Shown one piece after another: positions 26,914 to 36,124 of a DNA stretch of 64,000 nt (the stretch's first letter is position 1; each line of letters starts with the position of its first letter). The notes beneath the pieces were generated by a model, which saw only the letters and a list, made by a program, of their open reading frames with translations, was not told the origin of the DNA and made no database searches. Source of the stretch: Chitinophagales bacterium 33-2 (GTDB lineage Bacteria; Bacteroidota; Bacteroidia; Chitinophagales; Chitinophagaceae). Position numbers and translations under genes: made by a program. The DNA lies in the NCBI GenBank assembly GCA_002050435.1, contig MWYV01000043.1:1-64000 (forward strand), written 5' to 3'.

Positions 26914-27666
26914 TTATTTAGTAGCTACGATCATCATTTCCTTAATGCCTGCCAGTCTCGAAAGGAAGTTTGTTGCAAAACGGTAAACAGGGAAGCCAGC
27001 TTTCAGCAAGGGTAAGAAACGGTAGTAGCCGGCACCTCTTATATATTTATTTTCCTCTATTTTAAAACCCACCGACAAAAGCAGGTTATTAATTGCCTGA
27101 AAGTTCCAGGTATATAAATGCTGATTCAGGTCGTATTCAAAACTTCCTTTTCCATGTCGTTCGAAAGGAACAACCAGCACCAGCTTTTTGCCTTTTTTTA
27201 ATTTGCTGTACATTTCTTCAAGCATCACCTTCGGATGTGGATGGTGCTCAAGCACATGGGAAGAAAATACCACATCAAAATGATCATTTTCTATTTCGTC
27301 CAGGTTATTTGTGGCGTTTATGCCCTTTCTTCTGCAGAACTCTACTCCAAAAGAAGAAATATCGTAACCGGTTGCATTGGGGAGATAATAAATATTTTGT
27401 CCCAACCCGCAGCCATAATCCAGAATTTTAGTATCAAGGTCGATTCCGCCAAAGAACTTTTTAAGGGCGATCTTCGCTCTTGCGTTATAGTAGGTGTCGT
27501 TAAAATGGTTGCTGTGCCTGGTGGAATGGTACCAGGATTCATAATCGATCTTATCATGTTTAATGTCCTGAACTGGTTGGGCTTCGATAGTGTTAGGCAT
27601 AGATGAATTTTTGTTTGGTGATTGGTTCGGGTCGTCTATGTTATTTCTCTTCAAAAAATATTCCAT
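26914..27666 (-). CDS. Class I SAM-dependent methyltransferase
   Basis: 250 residues. The Rossmann SAM-binding motif is KILDYGCGLGQNIYYLP near residue 80. It is followed by a motif II/III region FDVVFSSHVLEHHPHPKVMLEEMYSKLKKG, typical of the Methyltransf_11/23 group. A ~45-residue polar N-terminal extension has no family counterpart I recognise. The C-terminal region (FKIEENKYIRGAGYYRFLPLLKAGF) may recognise the lipid-linked or sugar substrate. It belongs to the minus-strand pair with the GT2 gene, so methylation of a glycan intermediate is likely but unproven. Confidence 0.83.
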   Translation of the reverse strand: MEYFLKRNNIDDPNQSPNKNSSMPNTIEAQPVQDIKHDKIDYESWYHSTRHSNHFNDTYYNARAKIALKKFFGGIDLDTKILDYGCGLGQNIYYLPNATGYDISSFGVEFCRRKGINATNNLDEIENDHFDVVFSSHVLEHHPHPKVMLEEMYSKLKKGKKLVLVVPFERHGKGSFEYDLNQHLYTWNFQAINNLLLSVGFKIEENKYIRGAGYYRFLPLLKAGFPVYRFATNFLSRLAGIKEMMIVATK

Positions 27667-27722
27667 ACTGCTTAGGTATAATTATTGAACTCTAAAAGCT
27701 GGTCTAAATGCATTGTTTTATC

Positions 27723-27730
27723 TACTTTAG
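27723..27730 (+). promoter_or_regulatory. Promoter-like box TACTTTAG
   Basis: TACTTTAG followed by CCG lies 25 bp before the ATG at 27756. The same box, also followed by CCG, stands before 31333. Confidence 0.4.
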
Positions 27731-27755
27731 CCGCTAATCTGGAAAGCCCTAATTC

Positions 27756-28955
27756 ATGTTCTACACCTTTTTTATTGTTGCCTTTACCCTGGGTGCGCTT
27801 ACCGCGCTCTACCTTCTTACACTCGCCATCGCGGGAAAGTTGGGTTACAGGAACAGGTTTTCCGCTGTAGATACTCCTCCACAGGCAAGGATCGCTGTTC
27901 TGGTTCCGGGATATAAGGAAGACGGGATTATTATTTCCACTGCACGTCACCTTCTTGGCCTGGAATATCCAAAAGAACTTTTTGACATTTATATAATTGC
28001 TGATGCATTTCAGCCTTCCACCATTAATGAACTCCGACTGCTTCCCATTCATGTTTTTGAGGTCAGCTTTGAAAAAAGCACCAAAACCAAATCTTTAAAT
28101 GAAGCCTTTGCAAGGATTCAAAAACCTTATGACCTGGCTGTGATCCTGGATGCAGACAATGTTCCTAATCCTGATTTTTTGAATAGGATAAATGGGGCTT
28201 ATGTAAAAGGCGCATGTGCCATCCAGGGCAGAAGGGTGGCCAAAAACCTGGATACATCTTTTGCTTTACTTGATGCCTGCAGTGAAGGAATCAATAACCA
28301 TCTTTTCAGAAGAGGTGCCAACGGACTGGGATTAACGTCTTCCATCATCGGGTCGGGGATGGCTTTTGAATATGAACTTGTAAAAGAAATTTTAGGGCGA
28401 ATCGAAGCAGTAGGCGGATTCGACAAGATCCTGCAGCTCGAGATTGTAAAAAAAGGGATCAGGATCGAATACCTGCATGATGCCCTCGTATTTGATGAAA
28501 AGGTTGAATCATCCCAGGCATTCAGGAAACAAAGAAAGCGCTGGGTATCCAGCCAGTTCATTTACCTGAAGAAATTTTTTCCTTCAGCCATGCGCGAACT
28601 GTTTCGTGGCAACATCAATTATTTTGACCTGGCGATTGTAAAAAACCTGATTCTTCCGAGAGGGTTCCTTTTCATACTTTTTCCTTTGCTGTTCCTTTGT
28701 TCCTTTTTCTTCGGGCCTGTGTGGATCATTGCTTCTTTTCTGCTGGGAATATCTTACCTCATCAGCCTTTGGATCTCAGTTCCACCCGAATTAAAAAATG
28801 GTGATCTGTTCAATGCAGTTCAACGCCTGCCACATGCCATTTGGCTGATGGTTTCAGCATTGTTCGGAATGAGAAAAGCCAACCAGACTTTTATTCATAC
28901 TGTACATACGAAAACCAAAATCAATAACCCCTTATTTAATGAGCACAACAAATAA
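27756..28955 (+). CDS. GT2 family membrane glycosyltransferase
   Basis: 399 residues. An N-terminal membrane segment (MFYTFFIVAFTLGALTALYLL) is followed by a GT-A domain: RIAVLVPGYKEDGII, the metal-binding DxD in LDADNVPNPDFL, and the Q-x-x-R-W motif as RKQRKRWVSSQF. Two to three C-terminal membrane segments follow (FLFILFPLLFLCSFFF and others). This is the layout of membrane GT2 enzymes such as hyaluronan, cellulose or NdvB-like synthases. The gene overlaps the next methyltransferase gene by 17 bp, so the two are co-expressed. The sugar cannot be predicted. Confidence 0.85.
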   Translation: MFYTFFIVAFTLGALTALYLLTLAIAGKLGYRNRFSAVDTPPQARIAVLVPGYKEDGIIISTARHLLGLEYPKELFDIYIIADAFQPSTINELRLLPIHVFEVSFEKSTKTKSLNEAFARIQKPYDLAVILDADNVPNPDFLNRINGAYVKGACAIQGRRVAKNLDTSFALLDACSEGINNHLFRRGANGLGLTSSIIGSGMAFEYELVKEILGRIEAVGGFDKILQLEIVKKGIRIEYLHDALVFDEKVESSQAFRKQRKRWVSSQFIYLKKFFPSAMRELFRGNINYFDLAIVKNLILPRGFLFILFPLLFLCSFFFGPVWIIASFLLGISYLISLWISVPPELKNGDLFNAVQRLPHAIWLMVSALFGMRKANQTFIHTVHTKTKINNPLFNEHNK

Positions 28956-29727
28956 AATTTACGAATACGACAGGATCGCTGACCGCAAACGTGTGGATTT
29001 CATTGCATCTGTTCTTGAAAAATCGCTTCCTGAAAACGGCAAAGTGCTGGATGTAGGTTGCGGTAATGGTGTGATCAGCCGCCATCTCGGTCGCCTGGGT
29101 TTTAATGTGCTTGGCATTGATGTTAGTGAAAAAACAATCGAGATTGCAAGAAACATTAGCCCAATGCCCAATGTAAAGTTTATGACGAAGAGTGCAGAGG
29201 AACTGGTGGCTTCAGGTGAAAAATATGATGCCGTGATCTGCAGCGAAGTGCTGGAACATTTAAATGAACCCGGTCTTCTTTTAAAAGTATTACATGACTG
29301 CCTCGCCGAAAATGGTAAGCTGATTGTTACCGTTCCAAATGGAAAAGGACCACGGGAAACTTTTGTTACCAAACCAATATTATCATTAAGGAAAAAGAAT
29401 AACTGGATCTGGCGCACTTTGTTAAAGATCAAAGGAATGCTGGGATATAAAGGAACAACAGTACAATCCGCGGCAGACAATCTCGATCATATCCAGTTTT
29501 TTTCCAGGCGTGACCTTGAAAAATTATCCGGGAAAAATGGATTCCAGATCACAGGGTTTGGAAAATCAAATTTTGTTGAAGACGTTTTTCCATTCTCCCT
29601 TATCACCAAAAGAATAGCTTTACTTCAAAAGATCGATTGCAAGATCGCCGATATACTTCCCTATCATTTTACCGGTGGATTTTTTACGGTGTGGGAAAAA
29701 GCTAAAGGTCAGCAACCGTCCAGTTAA
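28939..29727 (+). CDS. Class I SAM-dependent methyltransferase (UbiG/Methyltransf_11-like)
   Basis: 262 residues. SAM motif I is KVLDVGCGNGVISRHLG near residue 38. The acidic end of strand 2 is LGIDVSEKTIEIA, and the motif near strand 4 is YDAVICSEVLEHLNEP. LIVTVPNGKGPRE follows. The C-terminal part (QFFSRRDLEKLSGKNGFQITGFGKSN) is common in glycan-cluster methyltransferases. It overlaps the GT2 gene by 17 bp and is convergent with the flippase gene (4-bp overlap of ends). It probably methylates a sugar residue or lipid-linked intermediate of this locus. Confidence 0.85.
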   Translation: MSTTNKIYEYDRIADRKRVDFIASVLEKSLPENGKVLDVGCGNGVISRHLGRLGFNVLGIDVSEKTIEIARNISPMPNVKFMTKSAEELVASGEKYDAVICSEVLEHLNEPGLLLKVLHDCLAENGKLIVTVPNGKGPRETFVTKPILSLRKKNNWIWRTLLKIKGMLGYKGTTVQSAADNLDHIQFFSRRDLEKLSGKNGFQITGFGKSNFVEDVFPFSLITKRIALLQKIDCKIADILPYHFTGGFFTVWEKAKGQQPSS

Positions 29728-29746
29728 CCCGTCACTGGTTTTTTTT
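29720..29746 (+). terminator. Weak terminator
   Basis: A 5-bp stem CCAGT/ACTGG with a 9-nt loop is followed by eight Ts at the end of the methyltransferase gene. It overlaps the 3' end of the convergent flippase gene. Confidence 0.4.
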
Positions 29747-31079
29747 GTAAAAAGTTTTGAACAAAACGCTGGCAGGTTTTGAATATATCCTTTGCATGAA
29801 TGGGTATATTCTTTATTTCAAAATTGATCTGTTGCTTCATTACAAAATACCAGACGATCGCGCCAAGTAAAAAAGTAATGACCGTTCCAATAGCTGCACC
29901 AATAAATCCGAATGCTTTCAAACAAAAATAATTTGCTACCAGGTTTACTAATAAATAAGCGGTATTCATGATAAAGCAAAGTTTAGTTTTGCCTATAGAA
30001 TTCAAAAGATTGGCCGCCTGGTTCTGCGCAGGCCTTAACATCCCCGTGATCATATACAACTGAAGAATGGGTGCTGCATCCAGGTATTGCTTTCCTGCGA
30101 TCAGGGAGATAACAAAACCCGGAAAAATTAAAATGAACAAAGCAACGGGAATGGTGAAGGAAAGCAGTATGGCCACCATTCTTTCATAGAGGTATTTCAC
30201 TTTCGATGGTCCTTCCTCCACTGAAGCTTGAGAAGCTTTGGGAAAAAGAATTTCGGAGGCCGCATAGGAAGGAATATCTACCAGCTGGTTGATCCGGGAA
30301 GCAGCATTATAGCTTGCCACGTGCGCTGAGGTCAGGAATTTACCGATCATGATCTGGTCAAGATTCTGGTATATATGCGCTACGGTGCCGGAACCAAAAA
30401 TATAGCCGCCATATCCAACTATCTTTTTAATCCATGTTCTAGTTGGATTAAATTTAAAAGCAAGGTATTTTTTTGAAAAATAAAATAATACGAGCGTTCC
30501 AAAAAAAATGCTGAGGGCCTGGTACAATGCAAGGTATTCCAGTGTGAATGACTGGTTGAAAATCAGCAGGCCCGATATGATGGCAAAAAACATGGCCTGT
30601 CTGACAAAATAGCCTGCAAACACTCCTTTAAAATCCAGGTGCGATTGCTGCACACTTTCGAAATGTGTAAAGAAAATCATAAACACAACTCCTGGAATAA
30701 AATACAAAAGCATGGTGCCCAGTTCCGTTCCTTTATGAAGGAAAATGCTGATCCAATCAGCAAATAAAAATAAGCATAGAATAAATGCTGCACTGAGCAT
30801 GATGTTGATCAGGAGAGAAGAGGAAGCAATGGAAATTTTTTCTTCTTTGTCTGAACTGGCTGATGCAAATTTAATGTGCGCGTTTTTAAGAAGGTTTGTT
30901 TTTACAGCTTCAAAAATCCCGGTTACTGCAAGGAACAAGGCCCAGATCCCCATTTGTTCTTTTGGGATCTTTTTGACGATAATAATGAAATTTATGAGTC
31001 CGAAAATGGTGAGTGAAAATCTTTGGAGCACGGAAAAAAAAGCAGACCGCAGCCAATATGAAGAGAAAAACTTTTTCAA
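29724..31079 (-). CDS. Wzx-type oligosaccharide flippase (MOP superfamily)
   Basis: 451 residues with twelve or more hydrophobic segments. The N-terminus is MKKFFSSYWLRSAFFSVLQRFSL, followed by GLINFIIIVKKIPKEQMGIWAL. A segment near the middle (GYGGYIFGSGTVAHIYQNLDQIMIGKFL) is a hallmark of Polysacc_synt/MVIN proteins. These flip undecaprenyl-linked oligosaccharides across the inner membrane. The start is a TTG: an in-frame stop (TAA) lies two codons upstream and no ATG occurs in the first 40 codons. It stands alone on the minus strand between the GT2/methyltransferase pair and the beta-helix gene. Confidence 0.85.
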   Translation of the reverse strand: MKKFFSSYWLRSAFFSVLQRFSLTIFGLINFIIIVKKIPKEQMGIWALFLAVTGIFEAVKTNLLKNAHIKFASASSDKEEKISIASSSLLINIMLSAAFILCLFLFADWISIFLHKGTELGTMLLYFIPGVVFMIFFTHFESVQQSHLDFKGVFAGYFVRQAMFFAIISGLLIFNQSFTLEYLALYQALSIFFGTLVLFYFSKKYLAFKFNPTRTWIKKIVGYGGYIFGSGTVAHIYQNLDQIMIGKFLTSAHVASYNAASRINQLVDIPSYAASEILFPKASQASVEEGPSKVKYLYERMVAILLSFTIPVALFILIFPGFVISLIAGKQYLDAAPILQLYMITGMLRPAQNQAANLLNSIGKTKLCFIMNTAYLLVNLVANYFCLKAFGFIGAAIGTVITFLLGAIVWYFVMKQQINFEIKNIPIHAKDIFKTCQRFVQNFLQKKPVTG

Positions 31080-31178
31080 AGGTTAATGGTTCAATTGTAG
31101 CTCAAACATAACAAATATCGGGGTTTCCTTTTTTTTGAAGGTTTCACATTAAAATTCTTTCATCTGCATGCTTCGTAA

Positions 31179-31203
31179 TAATACTGCTAGGTAATTAGTA
31201 TTA
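31179..31203. promoter_or_regulatory. Inverted repeat upstream of the beta-helix/PKD gene
   Basis: TAATACT and AGTATTA form perfect 7-bp arms 11 bp apart. They lie about 60 bp before the TACTTTAG box in the intergenic region. This could be an operator or a chance palindrome. Confidence 0.3.
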
Positions 31204-31265
31204 CTCCCCGTAAGGTTTTTAGAATATTCCGTGAAAATGCGTATACACCTTTGGAACTCTGATAT

Positions 31266-31273
31266 TACTTTAG
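31266..31273 (+). promoter_or_regulatory. Promoter-like box TACTTTAG
   Basis: TACTTTAG followed by CCG lies ~60 bp before the preferred ATG of the beta-helix/PKD gene. It is identical to the boxes before 24410 and 27756. Confidence 0.4.
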
Positions 31274-31332
31274 CCGAAGCTTAATACATCAGCAATGAAG
31301 TATTGGGCTGTACCAAATCTAACTATCCTACT

Positions 31333-34300
31333 ATGAAAACCAGAGTACTGCTCCTGATGGTGCTTTCTGCACTTGTCTGTTCAAAGCTCTACGCCCAGCA
31401 GGTTAATGCCAGCTGCGGTTTTAAAAGGTATATAGTACCTATGGGAGATAATGGGAAAACCATCAGTGGTAATCCCTCTTCAATGTGGTATTATCAGGTA
31501 AATCCCGGAGACACGCTTGTTCTTTCCTCACAGTATAACTGGAATTATTTCCGGATGGAAGAATATTCAGGAACTGCAGCCTGCCCTATTGTTGTGATCA
31601 ATGAGGGCGGCCAGGTTTGGTTTACTGGAGGAATCAATGCAGAAAGCTGCAAATATGTAAAGTTCACCGGAAGCGGGCATCCCAATACTTATTATGGTTT
31701 CAGAATGTACAACCCTGGTGCTGAAGGAGCAGGCGTTGCGGTTTCTATTGAGGGTAAGGCTAAGAATATTGAAATTGATAGAATTGATGTTTATCGCAAA
31801 GCTTATGGCGTTTGGGCCAAGCAGGATCCGAAATGTGATGTAAGTTTCAACTACCCGAATTATGTGATGGACAGTATTGAGATCCATCATTCCAGGTTTA
31901 AAAATATTTACCAGGATTGTATCTATGCAGGAAATACAGATCCTGCAGGGGAAAGAACCTATGTATGTAATGGAATCACCATGCAGTTCATTCCTATGCG
32001 TTTGGGAAATGTGAGCATTCACCATTTGCTGATCGACAGTTGTAACCGAACAGGCATCCAGCTTTCTGGTTCAGATCATGGTATCAATAAAATTTATGAT
32101 AATAGGGTTACCAATTGCGGTTATGAATATAACCAGCACCAGGGAACAGGGATTTCTATTGGAGGCATGACTAGCAACTGTTATGTATATAACAATACCA
32201 TTAAGAATACTTTTTTATATGGAATTTTTGACCTGGGAGCTGGCGAAGCATTTATCAGTAATAATAACATTGATAGTTCGGGCTATATCCCCATTAGCCC
32301 ATTTATCAATATAGATTCGCTTGCTTCTGCTACTGGTTTGACTTATTCAGGAAGGTTTCTGAAAAACAACTTCATGAATGGCATCACCAGCATTCAAACC
32401 ACTACAAAGCCTACCGTTCCGATAACTTCGAAAACAGTGTACATCACAAAAAATAAACTGGGAATTAATTCAAGTACTGCGGGTCCGGAAGGCATCATTT
32501 CTTTTAGCCAGTGGGGACCTGCGGTTGACTGGACATCAAACAATAAAGTGTGTGAGAATACAAGAAAGGATGGTGTTACGCCTGTTGTTGTAGAAAAATT
32601 CTGGTTTATTCCGCAAAATCAATACTGGCCATTAACTGATACCGCATGTTCAACTGTAGCCAATATTCCTCCGGCTGCAAATGCAGGTAACGATACGGTA
32701 CTCACTTTAAATTCAGTTACACTGCAGGGTGCCGGTACTGATGTTGATGGAACCATTGTGAGTTATGAATGGACAAAGATCGGCGGCCCGGAACAGGTAG
32801 CTATTACCAATGCATTACAAGCACAGGTTGAATTGTCTGGTCTCGAACCAGGGGTATATACTTTTCGTTTAACTGTAACCGATAATAATGGCGCAACAGG
32901 CACCGATGATGTCAGGGTATTTTATAATGCACCTAATATCAACCCTGTGGCATTCGCCGGTCTGCCGATGATCACGCACCTGCCAAAAGATTCCATTCTA
33001 CTGATGGGTTCTGCAATTGATGTGGATGGAACAATACAATCTTTTGCATGGACGAAGATAGCGGGTCCTGCCACAGGCACGATTACTGACCCTTCGAGTG
33101 CGCATTGCCTGGTGCAGCAGCTTTCTGCCGGTTTGTATAAATTTGAATTAAAGGTAACCGACAATTCCGGTGGTGTATCAAAAGATACAGTTGATGTTCA
33201 TGTGAACCTGTCGCCAGTTGTAAATGCCGGTGCAGATATCGAAATCACACTTCCTGTAAACAGTGTCGTATTGAACGGAACCGCACATGATGCTGACGGT
33301 TTCTTTTATACACTTGGCTGGACGAAAATTGAAGGCCCGGCAGCGTTTTCCATTGTTTCACCTGCACAGCCCCTAACTTCTGTAAATACCCTCGAGGAAG
33401 GTATTTACAAGTTTGAATTGAAGGCAATGGATAACCATTATGCAACTACGCGCGATACCGTTGTGGTAACTGTTCATCCTTCTCCTTTACCTAACGTGCC
33501 ACCAACTGCAAGCGCAGGTGCTGATCAAACGATCACCCTTCCTGTAAACGCTGTTACTTTAAATGGCAGTGGTGTGGATACGGATGGAACCATTGTTTCT
33601 TATGCATGGACAAAAACTGCGGGTCCGGCTTCATTCACTATTGTAAATGGCAATGCTGCACAAACCAGTGTTACGGGTCTTGTCCAGGGGTATTATACTT
33701 TCAAACTTGTTGTTACCGATAACAATGGCGCTACCGCTTCTGCAACTGTAAATATTACAGTCCTTGCTGCAGCTCCTTTACCAAACGTGCCACCAACTGC
33801 AAGTGCAGGTGCTGATCAAACGATCACCCTTCCTGTAAACGCTGTTACTTTAAATGGCAGTGGTGTAGATACGGATGGAACCATTGCTTCTTATGCATGG
33901 ACAAATACTGCGGGTCCGGCTTCATTCACTATTGTAAATGCCAATGCTGCACAAACCAGTGTTACGGGTCTTGTCCAGGGAACTTATACTTTCAAACTTA
34001 TTGTTACCGATAACAATGGCGCTACCGCTTCTGCAAGTGTAAATATTACAGTTCTTGCAGCAGCTCCTTTACCAAACGTACCACCAACTGCAAGTGCAGG
34101 TGCTGATCAAACGATCACCCTTCCTGTAAACGCTGTTACTTTAAATGGCAGTGGTGTGGATACGGATGGAACCATTGCTTCTTATGCATGGACTAAAACT
34201 GCGGGTCCGGCCTCATTCACTATTGTAAATGGCAATGCTGCACAAACCAGTGTTACGGGTCTTGTCCAGGGAACTTATACTTTCAAACTGATTGTTACCG

Positions 34301-34923
34301 ATAACAATGGCGCTACCGCTTCTGCCAGTGTAAATATTACAGTTCTTGCAGCAGCTCCTATTCCTAACGTACCACCAACTGCAAGTGCAGGTGCTGATCA
34401 AACGATCACCCTTCCTGTAAACGCTGTTACTTTAAATGGCAGTGGTGTGGATACGGATGGAACGATTGTTTCTTATGCATGGACAAAAACTGCGGGTCCG
34501 GCCTCATTCACTATTGTAAATGGCAATGCTGCACAAACCAGTGTTACGGGATTGACAGAAGGAACCTATACTTTTCAACTTAAGGTAACGGATAATAGCG
34601 GTGCCAGTGCTACAGCTCTTGTAAATGTCACAGTGAATAAAGCAGCTCCGGTTGCAACAAATTCACCATCAGTAACCATTGCTTATCCCAATCCGGCATA
34701 TGATGAGATCAGGTTAAATATTTCAGAACCTACAGAAAAGAATCTTACTTCCATTAGGATATTTGATTCAAATGGACAGCTGGTTTACAACGAAGAGTTT
34801 CTGAGAACCGCACACAGGATCACAAGAATCATCAATATTGCACGGTTGAAGCCTGGTAGTTACTTTATCGAATACGGAACCATCCTTCATAAAAAAGAAG
34901 GAATCAAGTTCCTCAAATTATAG
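31333..34923 (+). CDS. Secreted beta-helix protein with seven PKD/REJ-like repeats and T9SS sorting domain
   Basis: About 1196 residues from the ATG at 31333, which gives a normal signal peptide (MKTRVLLLMVLSALVC... ending KLYAQ); the frame is open to 31303. Residues ~60-350 form a right-handed parallel beta-helix: repeated short strands such as IEIDRIDVYRKAYGVW, VSIHHLLIDSCNRTGIQL, CYVYNNTIKNTFLYGIF. Such folds are common in polysaccharide lyases and adhesins. Seven PKD-like beta-sandwich repeats follow (PPxAxAGxDxTxTLPxNxVxLxG, ending TVTDNNGA). The last four are almost identical, encoded by a 291-bp tandem repeat. The end (YPNPAYDEIRLNIS to KKEGIKFLKL) is a type A sorting domain. Probably a surface protein acting on or binding the locus's own glycan; catalytic residues not identified. 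Confidence 0.85.
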   Translation: MKTRVLLLMVLSALVCSKLYAQQVNASCGFKRYIVPMGDNGKTISGNPSSMWYYQVNPGDTLVLSSQYNWNYFRMEEYSGTAACPIVVINEGGQVWFTGGINAESCKYVKFTGSGHPNTYYGFRMYNPGAEGAGVAVSIEGKAKNIEIDRIDVYRKAYGVWAKQDPKCDVSFNYPNYVMDSIEIHHSRFKNIYQDCIYAGNTDPAGERTYVCNGITMQFIPMRLGNVSIHHLLIDSCNRTGIQLSGSDHGINKIYDNRVTNCGYEYNQHQGTGISIGGMTSNCYVYNNTIKNTFLYGIFDLGAGEAFISNNNIDSSGYIPISPFINIDSLASATGLTYSGRFLKNNFMNGITSIQTTTKPTVPITSKTVYITKNKLGINSSTAGPEGIISFSQWGPAVDWTSNNKVCENTRKDGVTPVVVEKFWFIPQNQYWPLTDTACSTVANIPPAANAGNDTVLTLNSVTLQGAGTDVDGTIVSYEWTKIGGPEQVAITNALQAQVELSGLEPGVYTFRLTVTDNNGATGTDDVRVFYNAPNINPVAFAGLPMITHLPKDSILLMGSAIDVDGTIQSFAWTKIAGPATGTITDPSSAHCLVQQLSAGLYKFELKVTDNSGGVSKDTVDVHVNLSPVVNAGADIEITLPVNSVVLNGTAHDADGFFYTLGWTKIEGPAAFSIVSPAQPLTSVNTLEEGIYKFELKAMDNHYATTRDTVVVTVHPSPLPNVPPTASAGADQTITLPVNAVTLNGSGVDTDGTIVSYAWTKTAGPASFTIVNGNAAQTSVTGLVQGYYTFKLVVTDNNGATASATVNITVLAAAPLPNVPPTASAGADQTITLPVNAVTLNGSGVDTDGTIASYAWTNTAGPASFTIVNANAAQTSVTGLVQGTYTFKLIVTDNNGATASASVNITVLAAAPLPNVPPTASAGADQTITLPVNAVTLNGSGVDTDGTIASYAWTKTAGPASFTIVNGNAAQTSVTGLVQGTYTFKLIVTDNNGATASASVNITVLAAAPIPNVPPTASAGADQTITLPVNAVTLNGSGVDTDGTIVSYAWTKTAGPASFTIVNGNAAQTSVTGLTEGTYTFQLKVTDNSGASATALVNVTVNKAAPVATNSPSVTIAYPNPAYDEIRLNISEPTEKNLTSIRIFDSNGQLVYNEEFLRTAHRITRIINIARLKPGSYFIEYGTILHKKEGIKFLKL
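33501..34664 (+). repeat. Four tandem 291-bp repeats encoding PKD-like domains
   Basis: The marker ACCAACTGCAAG[C/T]GCAGG starts at 33501, 33792, 34083 and 34374, exactly 291 bp (97 codons) apart. Units 1-3 differ at only a few bases each. Unit 4 diverges after about 34550, where LVQGTYTFKL becomes LTEGTYTFQL. Confidence 0.95.
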
Positions 34924-34942
34924 ATTTGGTGTTTTGGATTAC

Positions 34943-34970
34943 AACCTCCCAATTTTGGGAGGTTTTTTTT
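34943..34970 (+). terminator. Rho-independent terminator
   Basis: AACCTCCCAA / TTGGGAGGTT with a very short loop, followed by a run of Ts, 20 bp after the stop of the beta-helix/PKD gene. Confidence 0.9.
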
Positions 34971-34985
34971 GTCCAGTATGAAAAT

Positions 34986-36110
34986 TTATTTTTTTAAAAT
35001 TTTTTCATATTCAGATGCTATCTGGCGTGTCATGTTTGCAGCATTGTATTTTTCAGTGATCGTTTTTACAGCATTTCCACTGAAAATTTTTCGTTTTCCT
35101 TCATCTACAGAAAGCGAGAGCAAAGCATCTTTAAGATTACTGACCAGATCATTTGTTTCAACCAGCATTCCGTTTTTTTCATGCTCAATGATTTCGCTGG
35201 TGCCATCAACATTGGAAGCAATAACAGCCTTTCCCATGGCCAGTGCCTCCAGTAAACCAATTGGTAAACCTTCCCATAAGGAGGGCAAAACAAATAGATC
35301 AGCTGCGGCAAGTACGTCTGAAACATCCTGTCGAAAAGATTCCAGTGTTATGTGTTCCTCCATTTTTAAATCCGTGATCATTTTTTCTGCTTCATCTTTC
35401 TGATCACCATCGCCCACCATCAGCAAATGCATTTGTTGGTTCTGCGGAAAGGCTTTTGCAAAAGCATTGATCAGCGCAAGTGGTTGTTTGTGTGAGGTAA
35501 ACCGCGCAATAAATAAAACAAGGATTTTTTCTTCACCAATATTCAATTGTTTTCTCACATCTGCATGCTGTGCTGAAGGATTGAATTTATTCAGATCAAT
35601 TCCATTGTTGATCACAACAGAGTTGAAGGAAGGCATATAATTTTTTCCCGATTGCTGGTTGGATGCTGATACAGAAATATTTAAACTCGATCTTGAGGTC
35701 AGGTATTTTTCACCCAGAATCCGGATGTTTCTTACTAAAGGTTTCTGGTCAGGATGAAACGACCACCCATGCACTGTGTAGATCACTGGAATGCCCAGAG
35801 AGCGTGCAGCCCATAAAACATTTGAATTGGCCCTGGTGCCATGCGCATGAACAAGTTCAACCTTATGATTAATCATCAATTCCTTTACCTGTTTCCATTT
35901 CCTGATATCGAAAGGTTTTAGAGTGGGAATGATATGAACAGGAACATCCATTTTTTGCAACCGGTCTATCATGGGACCGTCGGTAAAAGAGAGTACGATG
36001 GGTTCAAACTTTTCTTTATCAAGATTTTCCACCAGGCTTAATAAATGAGATTCACCACCGCCAATCTGCCCCTGGCGGATGCATTCAAGTATTTTGATCT
36101 TTTTAGTCAT
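34986..36110 (-). CDS. Glycosyltransferase family 4 (GT-B)
   Basis: About 374 residues. The N-terminal Rossmann half begins MTKKIKILECIRQGQIGGGESHLLSLV; the GG(G/A)E start is typical of GT4. VELVHAHGTRAN and YTVHGWSFH follow. The C-terminal half has ILVLFIARFTSHKQP, HLLMVGDGDQ, and the E-x7-E donor motif in LPSLWEGLPIGLLEALAMG. The frame reaches a TTG at 36128, but the ATG at 36110 places the fold at the N-terminus. It is the last gene of a five-gene minus-strand operon (receiver, sugar transferase, GT2, AsnB, GT4), 14 bp after AsnB. It would add a sugar to the lipid-linked chain on the cytosolic side. Confidence 0.88.
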   Translation of the reverse strand: MTKKIKILECIRQGQIGGGESHLLSLVENLDKEKFEPIVLSFTDGPMIDRLQKMDVPVHIIPTLKPFDIRKWKQVKELMINHKVELVHAHGTRANSNVLWAARSLGIPVIYTVHGWSFHPDQKPLVRNIRILGEKYLTSRSSLNISVSASNQQSGKNYMPSFNSVVINNGIDLNKFNPSAQHADVRKQLNIGEEKILVLFIARFTSHKQPLALINAFAKAFPQNQQMHLLMVGDGDQKDEAEKMITDLKMEEHITLESFRQDVSDVLAAADLFVLPSLWEGLPIGLLEALAMGKAVIASNVDGTSEIIEHEKNGMLVETNDLVSNLKDALLSLSVDEGKRKIFSGNAVKTITEKYNAANMTRQIASEYEKILKK

Positions 36111-36124
36111 ACTGCAATTCCGCG

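Noticed and set aside
27672-28052. 126-codon minus-strand ORF upstream of the methyltransferase
   Set aside because: Starts inside the GT2 gene on the other strand; the translation has no recognisable domain.
31567-32025. 152-codon minus-strand ORF inside the beta-helix gene
   Set aside because: Antisense to a well-supported secreted protein; the composition is that of a shadow frame.
33501-34664. Regular repeats considered as a CRISPR array
   Set aside because: The period is 291 bp, lies in frame and codes for PKD-like domains; there are no short repeats with unique spacers.
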